From contig JACTAT010000040.1 of the NCBI GenBank assembly GCA_014526335.1, forward strand, positions 1,806,119 to 1,870,118: a stretch of 64,000 nt of DNA. The letters are read 5' to 3'. Positions 45,915 through 59,100 of this stretch are shown in pieces. The DNA comes from Chrysaora quinquecirrha. Lineage: Eukaryota > Cnidaria > Scyphozoa > Semaeostomeae > Pelagiidae. Below the pieces are notes generated by a model. The model did not search any database. It was not told where the DNA came from and saw only the letters and a program-made list of their open reading frames with translations. The position numbers and the translations under genes are program-made. Each line of letters opens with the position of its first letter. The first letter of the stretch is position 1.

Positions 45915-47439
45915 AATTGCATAGTTTCTTAGTGTCATTAAAAAATTACTAGCATGCTGTTTTTTAAATATGTTGTATTATGTATGGTGAATATTGTTGC
46001 ATGATTTTCCTGCCTTCTGTATGTTGTTTTTCCTGCAAAAGAAGGATGTCTTCAGTAAATGTCTTGCTTGCCTTATTAGTTGCACCAAAGAAACACAGTT
46101 CCTTCAATTTGCTCAAAATCTGCTTAACCCTTTCGTAGTCATAGAGATTTAGGCCGCAGTTACCACTACATACTAAAATTGTTCTAGCTTCTCCAAAACA
46201 TGTCCAAAACCAACAATTTTTATGTCAAACGAGTCATAATAGAATTGCCCTGTATAATTAATCGTAAAAAACCTTACTAATAATGTTTTTGATACAAAAT
46301 ATACACCGTGTTTTCAGATGTTTGCTGGATCACCACAAAAATTTTGCTCTCTCAGCGGGTCTGCATTGAAAACCCTCCAGGGGATACCCTATAACTTAGC
46401 CTCGTTTTGAAGCTTATAGCATAGGGAGTCTAGTGGCAGAGTTTCCTTTCAAAATGGCGTCCCACAGCAAAGTAGCAGCCACTTTTGTTGTAGTCAGTGA
46501 AGACGAAAAATCACATTGATGGGAAAGAAAAAGGACTTTATATACCTAGAAAAGCTAGAATAGGTATGAAAACAACGTTTTTGGGTGTTATTTGATGTGA
46601 CAGGGAAAGGAAGAGCTTAATTTTGAAGATTTTTGCAATTTCAACCCAATTTTGGATGAAATTGAAGGGCCTAATTTGTGAAGCATTTACAGAGTGAAGA
46701 TAACCTTAAAATGAGTTTTTTGAACTCCTACTTAGACTGGATAAGATATAATTCAAGCCTAGAAAGGTTTCTGAAGGAATAATATGTGGAAAAATATCAT
46801 TTACTTGCTTTAAATGTGATATATTACTAGGCGTTTACTATTTTCGCCAATACCACCCTACCAAAAAATGTCAAAATAAATCAATTTTTATGTTATATCT
46901 TTAAAATTATGCCGTAATTTTATCACATAATGCCTAAAGTATGAAATTTATGGCAAAAGACCAGAAGATTGTGTCTTGTTTTGCTTATTTCTTATGACAA
47001 ATATGAGCATGGACAAATATGTCCTTATGACTACGAAAGGGTTAAATAACGGTAGGTATTTTTGTGAACTGTGAGCTGTAATCTTGTTTTCTTATGACGT
47101 TGGCCTTAAAATGTTCTGAAATTTTTCCATCAAAAAGAAGAGTTTACCTCATTCCTAACTGCATCATGTTGTTCCTCTAACTCCTCTGCCGGACACTGAG
47201 ATAGTATTTTCATTCTTTCTCATCTCTGCACGAAGGTTCGTCGATTTCTGCAAACTTTCTTTCTGTTGACATTGCTGGTTACTGAGCTTTTCTGTCTGAG
47301 GCCAGTGCTTGCCTTTGTTTCTTTTCTTTTGCCCATTGTTCTTTTCTCCTTTTGTTTTTTGATTGTTTTTTGTTCTGTACGCGAAAACGAGGTTGACAAA
47401 GTGATAACCACAAATTTGGCGCCAAAAATAAACTAAAAC
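45915..47439. other. Intergenic DNAJA1-CCHCR1
   Basis: The DNAJA1 3' flank has no clear AATAAA within 150 bp. A 922-bp piggyBac-like MITE takes up most of the interval. The remaining 400 bp before 47440 should hold the CCHCR1 promoter; no motif was convincing. Confidence 0.5.
46124..47045. mobile_element. 922-bp piggyBac-like non-autonomous element with TTAA ends
   Basis: TTAACCCTTTCGTAGTCATA at 46124 is matched by TATGACTACGAAAGGGTTAA ending at 47045, a 20-bp perfect inverted repeat. TTAA target duplications followed by CCC...GGG termini are characteristic of piggyBac elements (family knowledge). No transposase frame is present, so it would depend on an enzyme supplied elsewhere. Confidence 0.85.
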
Positions 47440-50400
47440 ATGGCGACCAAAACAGTGAAGCTTAGTGCCCCTTCTGAATTTATAAGCAAACCAAAGCAGT
47501 CACCGCCGAAGAACCCAGGAATAAAAAATAAATCAGATAACCAGTTGCTTGTTCCACCATCTAAATATACTGCAAATGCTGAGATCAAGGAGAGAGCCTT
47601 TCAGCAGGAGCGTCAAGATGCAGAAGAAAGAAAAAATAAAAAAATCCTGAATGACGAAATTGTAAAAATAAAGTCGACTTCAGCAGAACTCCTCAATGAA
47701 ATAAAAAATTGCAAGAAGCAAAATTCTGTTTTAGAAGAAAACCTAACGAAACAAATGAAGGAATATTTAAGGAAGAATGGTGAAAGATCTAACACCAATC
47801 ATCCCAAGCTTTCAGGTGGGGGAGGGCAAAAGTAATTTTGCTTAAACAATAGAAAAAACAATCCCCTACTAGTTGCAAAACAATAGCTTTTGGTTGGCTG
47901 TGCGCACAGATTCCAGTATGATAACTAAAATTTGTGTGCAGTATGCACCATTTTAGCCAAAATCATGTACCAAATGTCTTTAGGAAATGTTTCTCAGAAT
48001 ATTAAGAAACCTACATTTAGTGACGTAAACGTAAATGAAATTAAAAAATTAAGAAACTGAGTATTCTGAGCTTAGTCTCCTATTTCATCTCTTTGGGCCT
48101 TGAATATTAGTCTATGCTTTTACCTTTTAGGTGTTTATTCACAGCTGAAAAAAAGTCAAGAAGAAAGTGGGATGTTTCATGCTTCACTGCAGAGACAAAT
48201 TGAAAAGCAAGCTGAGACAATTGAAAAACTTACTGGAAATTATTTTGAGCGTCAAAATGATCTTATAACAGAAAATGAAAAACTTAGGACAAGACTTTAT
48301 CGGCTAACAGAGGAGCACAAGGAAATGAAATCTTACCTTGAGAAAGAAGTTGAATTGAGAGAAACTTCTAGATTCAACTTGCTGTCAGACCTTAGAAAAT
48401 CAAATCAAGTTATAGATAATATGAATGAAAATATTGACCAAGAAAGGAAAGAGTTTTCCATGGCTATTAAAGCAATGACAGAGGAGATAAGTGGTCTTAA
48501 AAGTGAGGTAGATAATTTGGCAAAGCAAAATATTAAACTTGTTGAAAGTAAAAAAGAAGAAATTGAGAAAGTAACAGAGCAGTACAATGAAGAAAGAATG
48601 GTTTTAAAGAGAGAGTTAGAGGCAAAATCAGCTGAGCTGAAGTCATATAAGAAGAAATATAAAGAGTCAGTGAGCAAAGGAAATGATAGATTCAGTGCTG
48701 TGGAAAATGATTTTAAGAGAGTCAAGGTCGAAAATGAATCAATGAAGCAAGAACTAGGTGAAAATAAAGAAAAATTTGAGAAATTTAAACTGAAAGCTGA
48801 TGAGGAAACCATCACAAACCTTGCAATAATAAATGATCTTAAAAGGAAGATTGAATCTAAAGAAACTTCCAATAATGCAGAGCTTGCCAAAGCACATGAA
48901 CAGCATATTGAGAGAATGCAAAAAGAAGTAGTGGTCTCAAAAGAACTGAGAGGTAAATAGAGATGCTGTTGTCAAAGTGCTATTCAGTAGCTTTTCAGAG
49001 TTTTTGGTAGCTCTGTTTTAGTAGCTTCTAGAATGGAGATATGTTTGCCTTGCTTGCCTACCCATAAACCTACAGTTTCAGGAAGTCTTTTGTCAAGATG
49101 TTCTCGTATCTATCAACAAATCCAACTACAAGTTTGTCATTTTCTATCCAATCCCTTCTATCTTCCATGAAATCATAGACATAAGAAGAAAGTTTTTCTT
49201 ATGACAATGATGTAATTGGCTAATCCAAACTGTGGTTAAAATGTTGTTTCCAGAATTTCTGTCATTTACCAGACTTCAAACTCTCAAGGTTGTTGTATGC
49301 CATTGTGTCGGACAAATGAAAGAATGAGAATGACATGAAGTGAATTGATGTAAGATATATAATCTAATTCTAGTCTCTTGACAGGTTTCTGGAGGAGTTT
49401 GCTGACAGAAAAAGCGTTGAGAGTATGCCGCACCCCTTCACCACTTTTGACTATGCCCCTGGATAAAACACTGGAATCTCGTTTTTATTGAGTTAGGACT
49501 TAGGAGTTAGGACTCAGGGTTTTAATTTTTGATTATACAACGTTTTTATAACATTTTCCTGCCGTTTTGATCCAAGCACAAGATAAAACAGTTCAATTTC
49601 GAGGCGTTTCTATTTCACACCAGCGTCGGAAAAACGCTGCAGTATTTACCAAATGCAGTACTCCTTTAGATAAGAAGCATTGCTATCAGAGTATGTTAAA
49701 AGTATTACATCTTTCCTAAAGCAACCTTAGTTTTAGTGCATCAGCCACAAATGAGTAGCCTCCAAGGGGCCCAAGGAGCACATGCTTAACCTATTGCCTA
49801 CAGCCCCACTACGCATATATTCAGTGCCTGGAACATGGAAAGGATTTCCAAATCCTAATAAACTTTTTCGTCTGACTTTAGCAACCGTTGAGAAACAAAG
49901 CAACCAGTTGAAAAATGCACAAGAAGAAATCGAAAACTTCATGCACACATTTCTGAAATGTCCAATGACAAAAGTATAAAGAAATTCGAAAATCAGCTAG
50001 ACAAGCTCAGGGAGGAGAAACTACAACTGAGCGAAACATGCAAAAGTCTCGAATCAGCTAACGAGTTGCTGAATATTCGATTGATATCTTTAAATAACGT
50101 CATCAAGATTCAAGAAGCTGAAATTAGTAAAGACGGAATCGCTTTTGCAGGAGAAAAAACTGCAAGCTTGTTGAATAAATGGAGAGATAAAGTTTATGCT
50201 CTTCTAGTGCAGCTGAAGTCGCAGCAGATTATGGAAAATAAGGATTTCAGAAATTTGGAGAAAAAGGTATTGTCGTTTTAGTCGCATTTTGTTTTGCAAT
50301 AAGTGGCGTCTGAATTTTTCTTCCGTAGTAAAATAACTCGGAATAACCCACCGATAGATTAGCCTATTTTTCTTTTAGCGATTTTTCGACACTAGCTATA

Positions 50401-53400
50401 AAAAACTGCCTAGAATCACCAGGGTCTATGAGTGGTCACAGAAAAATGATATCATACAAGGACTTTTCTGAAACGGTTATGGGTGGTCAAAAAGTTGGGT
50501 GAAAAACTTTTTAGTGTTCACATATTCTCTCTGGATGGTCGACGATCCCCGTCTGCTGTGCTATCACGTTTGCCCCAGAAACGAAAGAAGCTCATTTTGG
50601 TATGACCCAGACATGATCGCCGATCGTCACCGATGATGTTTGATTCGTCAGCGATGGTCAGTGATCGTTGATGACTCAAATTCTCATAAATCGCTAGCAT
50701 CGTAAAGCCATGATCACCGATGGTCTGCGATATTTGAGAACCAGGCCAGAAGAAAACCTTCTTTAGGGTCATGAATTAATTTGCAATGAAGTGACAAGGC
50801 GATAGGCAAATATCAGAAAATGTTTCCAAACCTCTATATTTTGTTGAAAAAGGTTTCCTTTTGTAATGGCAAGTATGAGAGTATCAACTATTTTAAAAAT
50901 GCACCTAGCACGCTGAATTTATGCAGCACTTAAGCAATCATGTCAACTTCACTTAAACGAATTTAAACATTCATACCCAACACTCATACTAACTTCGTTT
51001 TCCCATGTTTCTAGCTAAAAGTTTACCAGGATGAAGTAAGCGATAACAAAAGCAAAGTCGCTCTTCTGAGCAACCAATTACGAGAGAAAACTGCCGAGGT
51101 GGAGATGATTTCAAACAGAGTTGAACAGATGACTAAAGAAAGAGACTCACTTCTGAAAAGGGAAAGCCAGTTAGATGATCTTGTGACAAGTTACGAAAAG
51201 TGCATCTTTGAATTATGTAAAAAATTGGAATCAGCTTCTTCCTCCATTGATAACAACGTAGATAGATTCAACAGAGGAATGACGTCGCTGAAAGCCTTAG
51301 AAAGCAGAGTGAATTTCGCAAAGGAAAGACTTAGAACCATGGAAGGTAACTAAGATTTTCAAAGTTAAGCCATACCGTATTTCCTTGAATAAATGCAAGC
51401 AAAAAATTATCGACAAGCAATGATTTGCTTCTAGGCCAACGGTCAAACATTTTGCTTGACAAGCAAACTTCAACAGATGTATGAAATACAATTTTTGTTC
51501 GTTTTGGCAGCACCTGACGTGAGAGTAATCTTCCCCAATCAAATCATGTAATGATAAAAAGTACTGAATCCATAAATAACGTAACAGAACCATGTTAGTA
51601 TGTTAAGTACTGCTAGCCTTTGGGGCTGCTCCATCCTCTACTCCATAAAGAATTTTACCAAGCATTAAAAATCCTTAACTTTTTTGCAAATTTGAGTTAA
51701 AAGACACAGAATTGTGCAGGGCTGATTTTTTCAATAGTTGTGATTCAGCGTACCTCCTCCAAATTTGATTAGAAAATGCATCCTTGATGATATCTTATAA
51801 TCATTTTAGAATTACTAGCTAGAAGAGAAGTATTATGGAATTCAAAGCTGGACGGAGTGAGAAAGAAACAGACGACAGATAACGAGCAAACAGGTATATT
51901 TTTTCTATAACATGGACTCGCTTTTTCTAATATTCTCGTGTTAAGTTCGAGAGATGTATCTTCCATTTCCACACAAGCAAATGTGACCTTTCTAACGATG
52001 GCTTGCTTTGAGAGCCTTCTAGTCAGAACTCCTATCTCCCTGCAGGCCGCAAGTGTATCAAGCAAAGCCAAACCAATAGGCACAGGTATCAGACCTGTAA
52101 GGGATAATGCGGTGGTGAAAATTCAGTCTGAAAACAAGAAATATGCAGGTTGAGGTGGGAGACATGGGTTCTTGTAAAAATCACCCCTTGTAATGTCTGT
52201 GCAGTACGGTAGGGGATGTGCAGTACGGTGGGGTCACATCACGATTGCCGTGGCGGATATTCAATAGGGTGGGGGATATCTTGGAGTACGGTGGGGATGA
52301 AATATGATACCAACATCTGAATCATCGGGTGCCAAATTTTGTCTGCTTTTGCAACAATTAAAGCTTCGTAACGGAGAAGACTCCAAGATTCTTGCCAAAA
52401 CAGACAATATTTGACACCCCTGTCTGATTTCCGATGATTCAGTTGATAACATCATATTTCACCCCCTACCGTAATGAATATCCCCAACCGTACTCCAAGA
52501 TATCCCCCCACCGTACTGAATATCCGCCACCGTACTGCACAAACATAATGGGTTGAAAATGTGTGTGTATGATGCTGATCGAGTATCATGTATAAGAATA
52601 AAAAGGAGTTAGCTAACTAATTAACTATTTTGCAGAGATTTGTGAAGTTAGTCAAGATGTTCTTTCGAGAGAGGTTCAGAATTTGACTAACGAAAGACAG
52701 ATACTATTGAACCAAATTAAGAAAGATACGGAGGAGCTTTCACGGATAAAGAGTAATCTGAATGCTGAGTATAGGGGAAAACTAGAAACGAGAGATCAAC
52801 GCATTGAGGAGCTTGAACAAGAAGAACAGTCTCAAAGAGTCCGAGTAAATGAGATGGAAATGGAAATGTGTCATTTAAGAAAAAGCAAGGAGCAAATCGA
52901 GGAAGAACTAGAAGCACTGAAGTTTGATGTCCAGAGAAATCGGGATGGCTACGAAAAAGGTTGTTTTAATTTTCCTTATATTCATTGGTAAATCTTACTC
53001 AGTGGCGCAACGGAGACACTCGGGCCCCTCAGGAATTAAGGAAGTTGGGGCCCTTATTTAGGGACCCCAAATCGAAGTAAAATCTCTGAGGGAAGAGGCT
53101 TCGAGGTAATGAGCAATTTCAAAAAAAAACAATGAGTGATTCCAGTGCTGTGACAGCAAGGATCATAAATGGTATTTGGGCACAGAATACGAGAAAATGT
53201 AAGGTTATAGAAAACTAGAGTTTTTTGGGAACCCCTTTTGCTCTGGGGCCCTTATTTCTCGAACTAAGGTAGCCTAAACTGCGTTACGCCACTCACATTA
53301 CTGTCTCTTCGTTATTTTTTTACTTATTTTTCGTCTCCAGAAATTTAAAGGGCAAAGAATATTAGAACAATATAAGCAGGAATGACCATTTTTACTGCTG

Positions 53401-55211
53401 GCCCTTGCATCTACCAAGTTTTTAATCGTGACCAGTGGGGCAGCCGTACCTCTGTTGGAAACAGTCGAGAGTCATTGGTCTAATTAAATACGAGGGGTCT
53501 GTTCCCCGAACCCTTTTAGGCTTTGATGCTGATCGATCTTAGAGGTAACACAAGGAAAAATTTGGGGGAATGTTTCATCTTCGTTTGATCGTAATAGGGA
53601 GAGAAACATCCACGGGACCGAGAATAGTTGGAGACGGAGATTTTCAAGATACGTAGTGGCAGTCATAGGAAATGACCAACCGACCAGGGCTAGTTGGAGA
53701 TATAGGGTAGTCGAGATATAGAGAGTTTTACTGTACTTGATACTGAAAGTAAACTATCGGAATGATTACCCTTCTCAGTACTCTATCTTTCATGTCAGTT
53801 TTCTTAAGAATATAGACCAAGGGATATTCACTCGAACATTGGACATTCTCAGCTGGAATCTCTATTTTTCCTAGGAATTTTGAATGAATGTTTCAATAGG
53901 AATCTCGTAGGCTTTTTTGACCAGTGAAATGCCCCTCGATATAGCGTTCAATTTCATGGAATATACGTTAAATTAGCTTGTTATTTCTCACAGTTTTAGA
54001 AACGAAAAAGAGGAAGACAGAAGAGCGTATCAAGATGAATTAGCCAAAAAAGATACGATTATAGATGAAGCTCAGAGAGAACATACGAAAACTATTGTAT
54101 CACTGAGACAGATGGAGAGACAGCTTGCATGGCAGAAGCAAAATACCACAGATCTCGTTAAAGAGAATCACGAAATGCACAAGCTAGAGCTTGAAAAACT
54201 AAATAAGAAAGCTACTGAACTTGAAAAGGAGAGGAACCTTCTACTGGCCACAATTAAGCAAGAAAACATCAAAGTCCCGAGGATGAGGCCTGTGGTACTC
54301 GACCCTACTCTTGGTAAGAAATCTGTTGCTCTTGACTTTTTCTTTATTGATAATAGCAAGTCATGTTCAGTCTGCTAGAGTATCATTTAGCATCGCATTT
54401 TCAAAAATAAAGCACCCTCTGCTCTGCCATAATTTTTAATGGATAACGCAGATTGTGCAGAAAATAACGAGGAACGATTTAGAATATTTTTCAGAGCAAG
54501 ATTACTGCTTTATCAAAGGCTTTTGGAATCTGTCTAAGCCTTATTTACACTACACAAACTAACATGCGTTCACCCCGGGTTAAGCTAACCTACAAACACC
54601 ACAAACTAAAAATAACCTAAGTCAAAGTAACCCGGGTTCTGGGGAACCCGGGCTAGTTAATGTAGTGTAAATAGGGCTCAAACTAAAAAGGCCAGCTTTG
54701 TGTAGACAAAAGGAATTCGTTCTCTTACTTGGCCTCTTCAATCTATTCTTTTGTTGGCGAGAAGAGTTTAGCCGAGTGGAGATCTGGCTCCCCAGGCTAA
54801 ACCGTTTTTTCCAAGATCCACTTTTTAAGAAATGCACCTATAGCTCACTTTCGCTAATCTTGTGTCACTCCCCTGGCTGTGGCGATCGTTTTGCAACCTT
54901 CAAGTGCTAGCTCTGGGTTTAGCAATAAAGTACTTATGAATGATTTCATCCTTTTTTTAGAACCTAGAATTCAACAGGATGAAAGAATCGTACATGTAAA
55001 GACTTCGCAAGAAAATACCAATCAGGATCAGAAGTTGAAAAGGAAAAAATCGAAACCTAAAAATGTAGAATCTTCAAACAAGTTGGCTGGAATGTTGAGA
55101 GAACTTGAAAACATATCGAGTGCATTACTGCAAGACGATATGCAAATAAATTCACCCAAAAATGTTGATACTGATGAACAAAAAGAAAATTCTATATCAA
55201 GTGAATTGTAA
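47440..55211 (+). CDS. CCHCR1: Coiled-coil alpha-helical rod protein 1-like, 9 exons, about 1,006 aa
   Basis: Exons: 47440-47815, 48131-48952, 49882-50266, 51015-51345, 51810-51893, 52023-52148, 52636-52959, 53994-54313, 54961-55211. Nearly the whole product is predicted heptad coiled coil rich in Glu, Lys and Gln. Family-level matches are in the middle (L-L-N-K-W-R-D-K-V-Y-A-L-L-V-Q-L-K-S-Q), in V-S-L-R-Q-M-E-R near the C-terminus, in E-L-E-K-E-R-N-L-L-L-A-T and in the tail L-R-E-L-E-N-I-S-S-A-L. CCHCR1 localises to centrosomes and P-bodies in vertebrates. Exons 1-2 (about 400 residues) are coiled coil with no specific match and could belong to a separate gene. The frame needs one base at 49933-49936 and one at the exon 7/8 junction. 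AATAAA is at 55222-55227. Confidence 0.85.
50520..50760. repeat. Dispersed GATC/CGATGATC-rich repeat in CCHCR1 intron 3
   Basis: GGTCGACGATCCCCGTCTG through GGTCTGCGATATTTGAGAACCAGGCC is similar in word content to 12859-13299 and 59810-60145. The terminal AACCAGGC/GCCTGGTT word is shared. Limits are approximate. Confidence 0.4.
52194..52545. mobile_element. Foldback element with GTACGGTGGGG subrepeats (CCHCR1 intron 6)
   Basis: The left arm CTGTGCAGTACGGTAGGGGA and repeats of AGTACGGTGGGG are inverted in the right arm, CCCCACCGTACTGAATATCC ending CACCGTACTGCAC. Pairing continues through ATGAAATATGATA/CATCATATTTCA, ATGATTCAG and TTGGCA/TTGAC. It is about 350 bp and non-coding. The architecture parallels the GTACTGTGGTGG elements. 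Confidence 0.75.
54537..54678. mobile_element. 142-bp MITE in CCHCR1 intron 8
   Basis: AGCCTTATTTACACTACA and TGTAGTGTAAATAGGGCT form 18-bp inverted repeats. An internal CCCGGGTTAAGCTAAC/TTACTTTG... CCCGGGCTAGTTAA symmetry continues the fold. Confidence 0.75.
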
Positions 55212-56178
55212 TATTAGTTGGAATAAAAAATGTTCTATTAGAATTTCTAATTATTTGAATAAATTTCCTGAAAATTAAAAAGATTTTGCTCCATCTATTT
55301 ATTTTGTTCCTGTTTCTTGATATTTCTTAATACGTGGTTTCTTACTACACTACATGCTCCTATTAGAGCAAAATCTATAACACCACGGAACCCTCCTATA
55401 AATGAATAAGAAAGCATCGGAGGAGAAGTCCTGGACATTTCGATTACAATTACATATCCTGCGGATAAAGGACCACATTAAAACCACCAATAGATGGATG
55501 CTGGGTGTATGGCATCAGGGGGGCATGGTTTAACCATAATGTGGGGTGCTAGCATCAAATGTCTGTGAACGCAATGCATCTGTGGGGGTATGATGCTTGC
55601 GAAGTTGGGTTGGAAAGAGATGATGACGTCATTTATTCATTGAATTGCATTAGGCATAAAGTGAAGCATGCTCGTAGAGATCTCTTTGGTCAGATTGGAG
55701 ATATCCCGCTATTGAACCTTCCAGTTTTAAACAATAAAGCATTATGTAACCTTTTGTTATACGGTGATGAAAAATTAAACATTGTATCTAACAGAATCAT
55801 TTTGGAAGCTACAATATCATACATTGAAAAAACTAAGCGGTTCCAATAATATCGAAAGAATTCCAATATTCACCCTGTGTAGCATCCTTTTTTCGGCTTT
55901 GATATGTTTTTTTTTCTCTACTTTTACGTTGTCTTTTTTTTTTTTTACTTTACTTTGTCTTTGTGTGTTAATATTTTGTTTTAATGAAATTAACAGTAGA
56001 ATTGTAAGTGTCATTCATGTTGGCGACCAGATGACCTTGTGTCTTTCGCCATCATGAATGTCACATTAAACATTACTTTATTATTTTAACTAGGTTTTGT
56101 TGTTATATATAAAAAAAAAAAAAAAAGCATGCTAATTTTCCTTAGCCTGTATCGACTTGGGTGCACGCTTGCGACAAA
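55212..56178. other. Intergenic CCHCR1-PRPF19 with LINE remnant
   Basis: CCHCR1 polyadenylation signals (55222 and about 55258) come first, followed by about 290 bp with no recognised content, then a LINE 3' fragment ending in a poly(A) tract at 56111-56126. The last 50 bp before the PRPF19 ATG should be its 5' UTR and promoter. Confidence 0.6.
55559..56126 (+). mobile_element. 5'-truncated non-LTR retrotransposon (LINE) 3' end
   Basis: A 96-codon frame (55559-55849) has the C-terminal pattern of CR1/jockey-like reverse transcriptases: L-C-N-L-L-L-Y-G-D-E-K-L followed by a helix ending I-S-Y-I-E-K-T-K-R-F and a stop. An AT-rich 3' region and a run of 16 A follow. The RT catalytic domain itself is missing, as expected for a 5'-truncated insertion. 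Confidence 0.7.
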
Positions 56179-59100
56179 ATGGCGCTCATTTGTTCGAGTA
56201 AGTTTGCTTTCATTATTATGACTTGTTTGATCTGATTTTAATTAGCACTTTTTTCTTGTGCGAATTCCGACTTTTTTAGAATATAATTTTGATCTTTCTG
56301 TGCTTCAGTTCTGTATAAGTTATCTGTATAAGGTATCTTTTTTGACCGCTGGTCTCAAGCGTTTTTTAGGCCCAATCCCGGATGCCGGAACGGCGAACTT
56401 TAGTTCAGACTAAAATTTGGATTGTTGAATCCAAGAGTAGGATGCCATTTGCAAGAAAAAAGGCAACCTGGGTTAAAATTCACCTGGATCGAGTTTATGA
56501 ACTTTATTTGCCTTTACATGCTGTGTTTGTCCAATTTATTCTGGGGTTCCCTTAATTTTGAGATGGCAAAAAACAATTCCATCCATTGTTTTATCCAGTA
56601 TAGGTATTGTTCCTATTGTTGTCTCCTCTCTGCCATGGTGGGCCACCAGATTTTAGAGTATGGCATTTGCACATCCAAGATTAACAATAGAACAATAAGA
56701 TAGAAAAATAAAAAAAGCATCTCTTGCACACCAGACTGGAAAGTATGTACTGCCGCATGTGGAAGATCTTCTGCCTGCAATCTTCGTGTAAACAATAGGC
56801 CCTATTTTTCTTCTATTGTTTTCAGGTGCGCACTTCCGCACGCAGTCTACAAGAATTCCAGTCTGGCTTACACACCCAAGATCTTGTTGAAAACTGCTGT
56901 GCTCTGCAACTTTGTGGGCCACACTGTATGCAGCATATGGCTGGTGCACACACAAGTTTTGCAATAGAAAATAGGCTAACAATTGGGTTGAAAAAAGAAA
57001 GGGGTGCTTACTTCTCGACTGGATCTCATGTATACAAAAACATTTATCCATTGTTCGTTTCTATTGTTCTATTGTTTATCTCGTGTGTGCACACACCACA
57101 CTCCTGACCAGCTAGACTGGACCAGCTTTGCGTTCTTTACAATTTCACTCAATTCAGGGCAAAATGTCTTTCCCTTAGTCTTAATTTTATTCTCTTTTAT
57201 TTATTTTTAGTCAGTGGTGAAGTTCCTGAAAATCCAGTGCTATCTTTAGTTTCTAAGCATACATTTGAAAAAGACTCATTGAGAAATATCTTGCTGAAAA
57301 TGGAACTGATCCAATCACAGGAGAACCTCTATCAGAAGACATGCTTGTAGAGATCAAAAGTAAGACAGATTGAAACTGTTTGATGTATGTTTGATTGATT
57401 TTGAACTGGAGAAAATCTTGACATTATATCTACTAGTACTGAGTCCTGTAGGTAACAGGTCAACTTGCCCTACTACCAACTCACCCCACCCTAACATGGT
57501 CAAGTTGGAACTCTTTGAAGTGTTTACCCTATGTGTTCATCCAACTTGCTGCATCTGTTTATCCAACCCATGTCACCATCAAATAAATGAAAGAGCACAA
57601 TATAATCAAGTGAATCTATCAATGTGATAAAAGAGGTTTGAAGGCAGAGCCCCCACATTTAGACATTTATAACCCAGTTGGCGTGAGCTGGATTTTGAGA
57701 TGGGGCAAGTTGACTTTGAAGGTGGGGCAGATTGGCTTTGAAAGTGGGGGAGTTGACCTAAAAGTGGGACAAGTTGGAAATGGGCAAGATGGTAGTGTGG
57801 CAAATTGACTAGAAGCCATCCTGAAACTGTCCTGTAAACACTCTGATGGTGTTTGCAACTTAGAATTAGAACAAAAACTTTATATTACTACAAAGTGCTC
57901 AATACTTCATTTTAAATTGAACAGAATAAGTGGGATTCTGCTATTGTAATTACTTTCAATCAAACACAATAGCTTTTTTATCCTGATTGTGATCCTGATA
58001 GTTGCTGCTTATTTTGTCAAAACTTGCTGATTAGTTGTTACTACTTGTTGTACAATTCTCATTTAGATATTCTACGAATTATTCTAAGACTTGTCCTTTC
58101 CTTTTTAGCAAGTCCTGTCACTAAGCCAAAACCTCCATCTGCTACAAGTATTCCTGCTATCCTCAAGTCTCTTCAGGATGAATGGGTATGTATAGGTAGT
58201 TCTTGTCTGAGCTTCAGTATCAGAAGAGCTTTCAACTGTTAACAATACATAGGTTGTTGACAATGTACAATGCAAGATAAAAATTTCAACAAAGTTCCTA
58301 TCTCAATGATCTTCTCCAGTGACTTTTGATTATCCAAAAGCATTCTATTGCAAAGTCTGATAGTTAAGCTATTTCGAATTTCAAATGTTTGACAAACATT
58401 GTTTGAGTAAGCAATGAAGGCCACACAGATCACCAGTAAGTAGGCTTTAAGCAACTTGAAAGTGATGTCTGTGTGATTGTTAAGTTTCTCCAGAAACAGT
58501 TTTTTGGTTATTTAGATTTGAATTTGATAATGTCCCATAGTTAGATTTGAATTTGATAATGTCCCATATTTTTCAGGATGCTGTAATGCTGCATAGTTTC
58601 AGTTTGAGACAACAGCTACAAACTGCAAGACAAGGTTTGTTTCTTTCATTTCTTAGGTCTTTAAGAGTCATGAAAGAGCCATGCCAAGTACTACTGAAAC
58701 AAGCTGAAATCTAATCTTATGTCTAAAATCTAATGTCTAATGTCTAATCCAAGCTGAAATCTAATGTTTGTCTTTTTAGGTTTGGTAGAACAAGTTATCA
58801 TTTTTATATAATATTTTTCTATGATCATTGATATTTTTATCCAAATGCCCTTTTTCATTGTGAACCAGTCTGAGTTGAGGCTGGAGTTCCTTTATTTCTA
58901 AACTAATTTCATTTGACTTCCTTTTGTTTCATTTTATGAAAAAATGAAGCTGAGAGTTCGTTATACTGTTCTTCGTTTTGAAAAATGCTTGAGTACTAAT
59001 TTTTGCAGCGAATTCATTGAAATTTGCTTTGTTTTCTTACTTTAGATACAAATTACGTTTTTAAGGAAATAAAATATCATGGGAAATAAGTTGTTTCGTA

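Noticed and set aside
49382..49425. Extra CCHCR1 exon after an AG|GTTTCTGG acceptor
   Set aside because: Exon 2 joins exon 3 in phase without it, and the sequence adds no coiled-coil or conserved residues.
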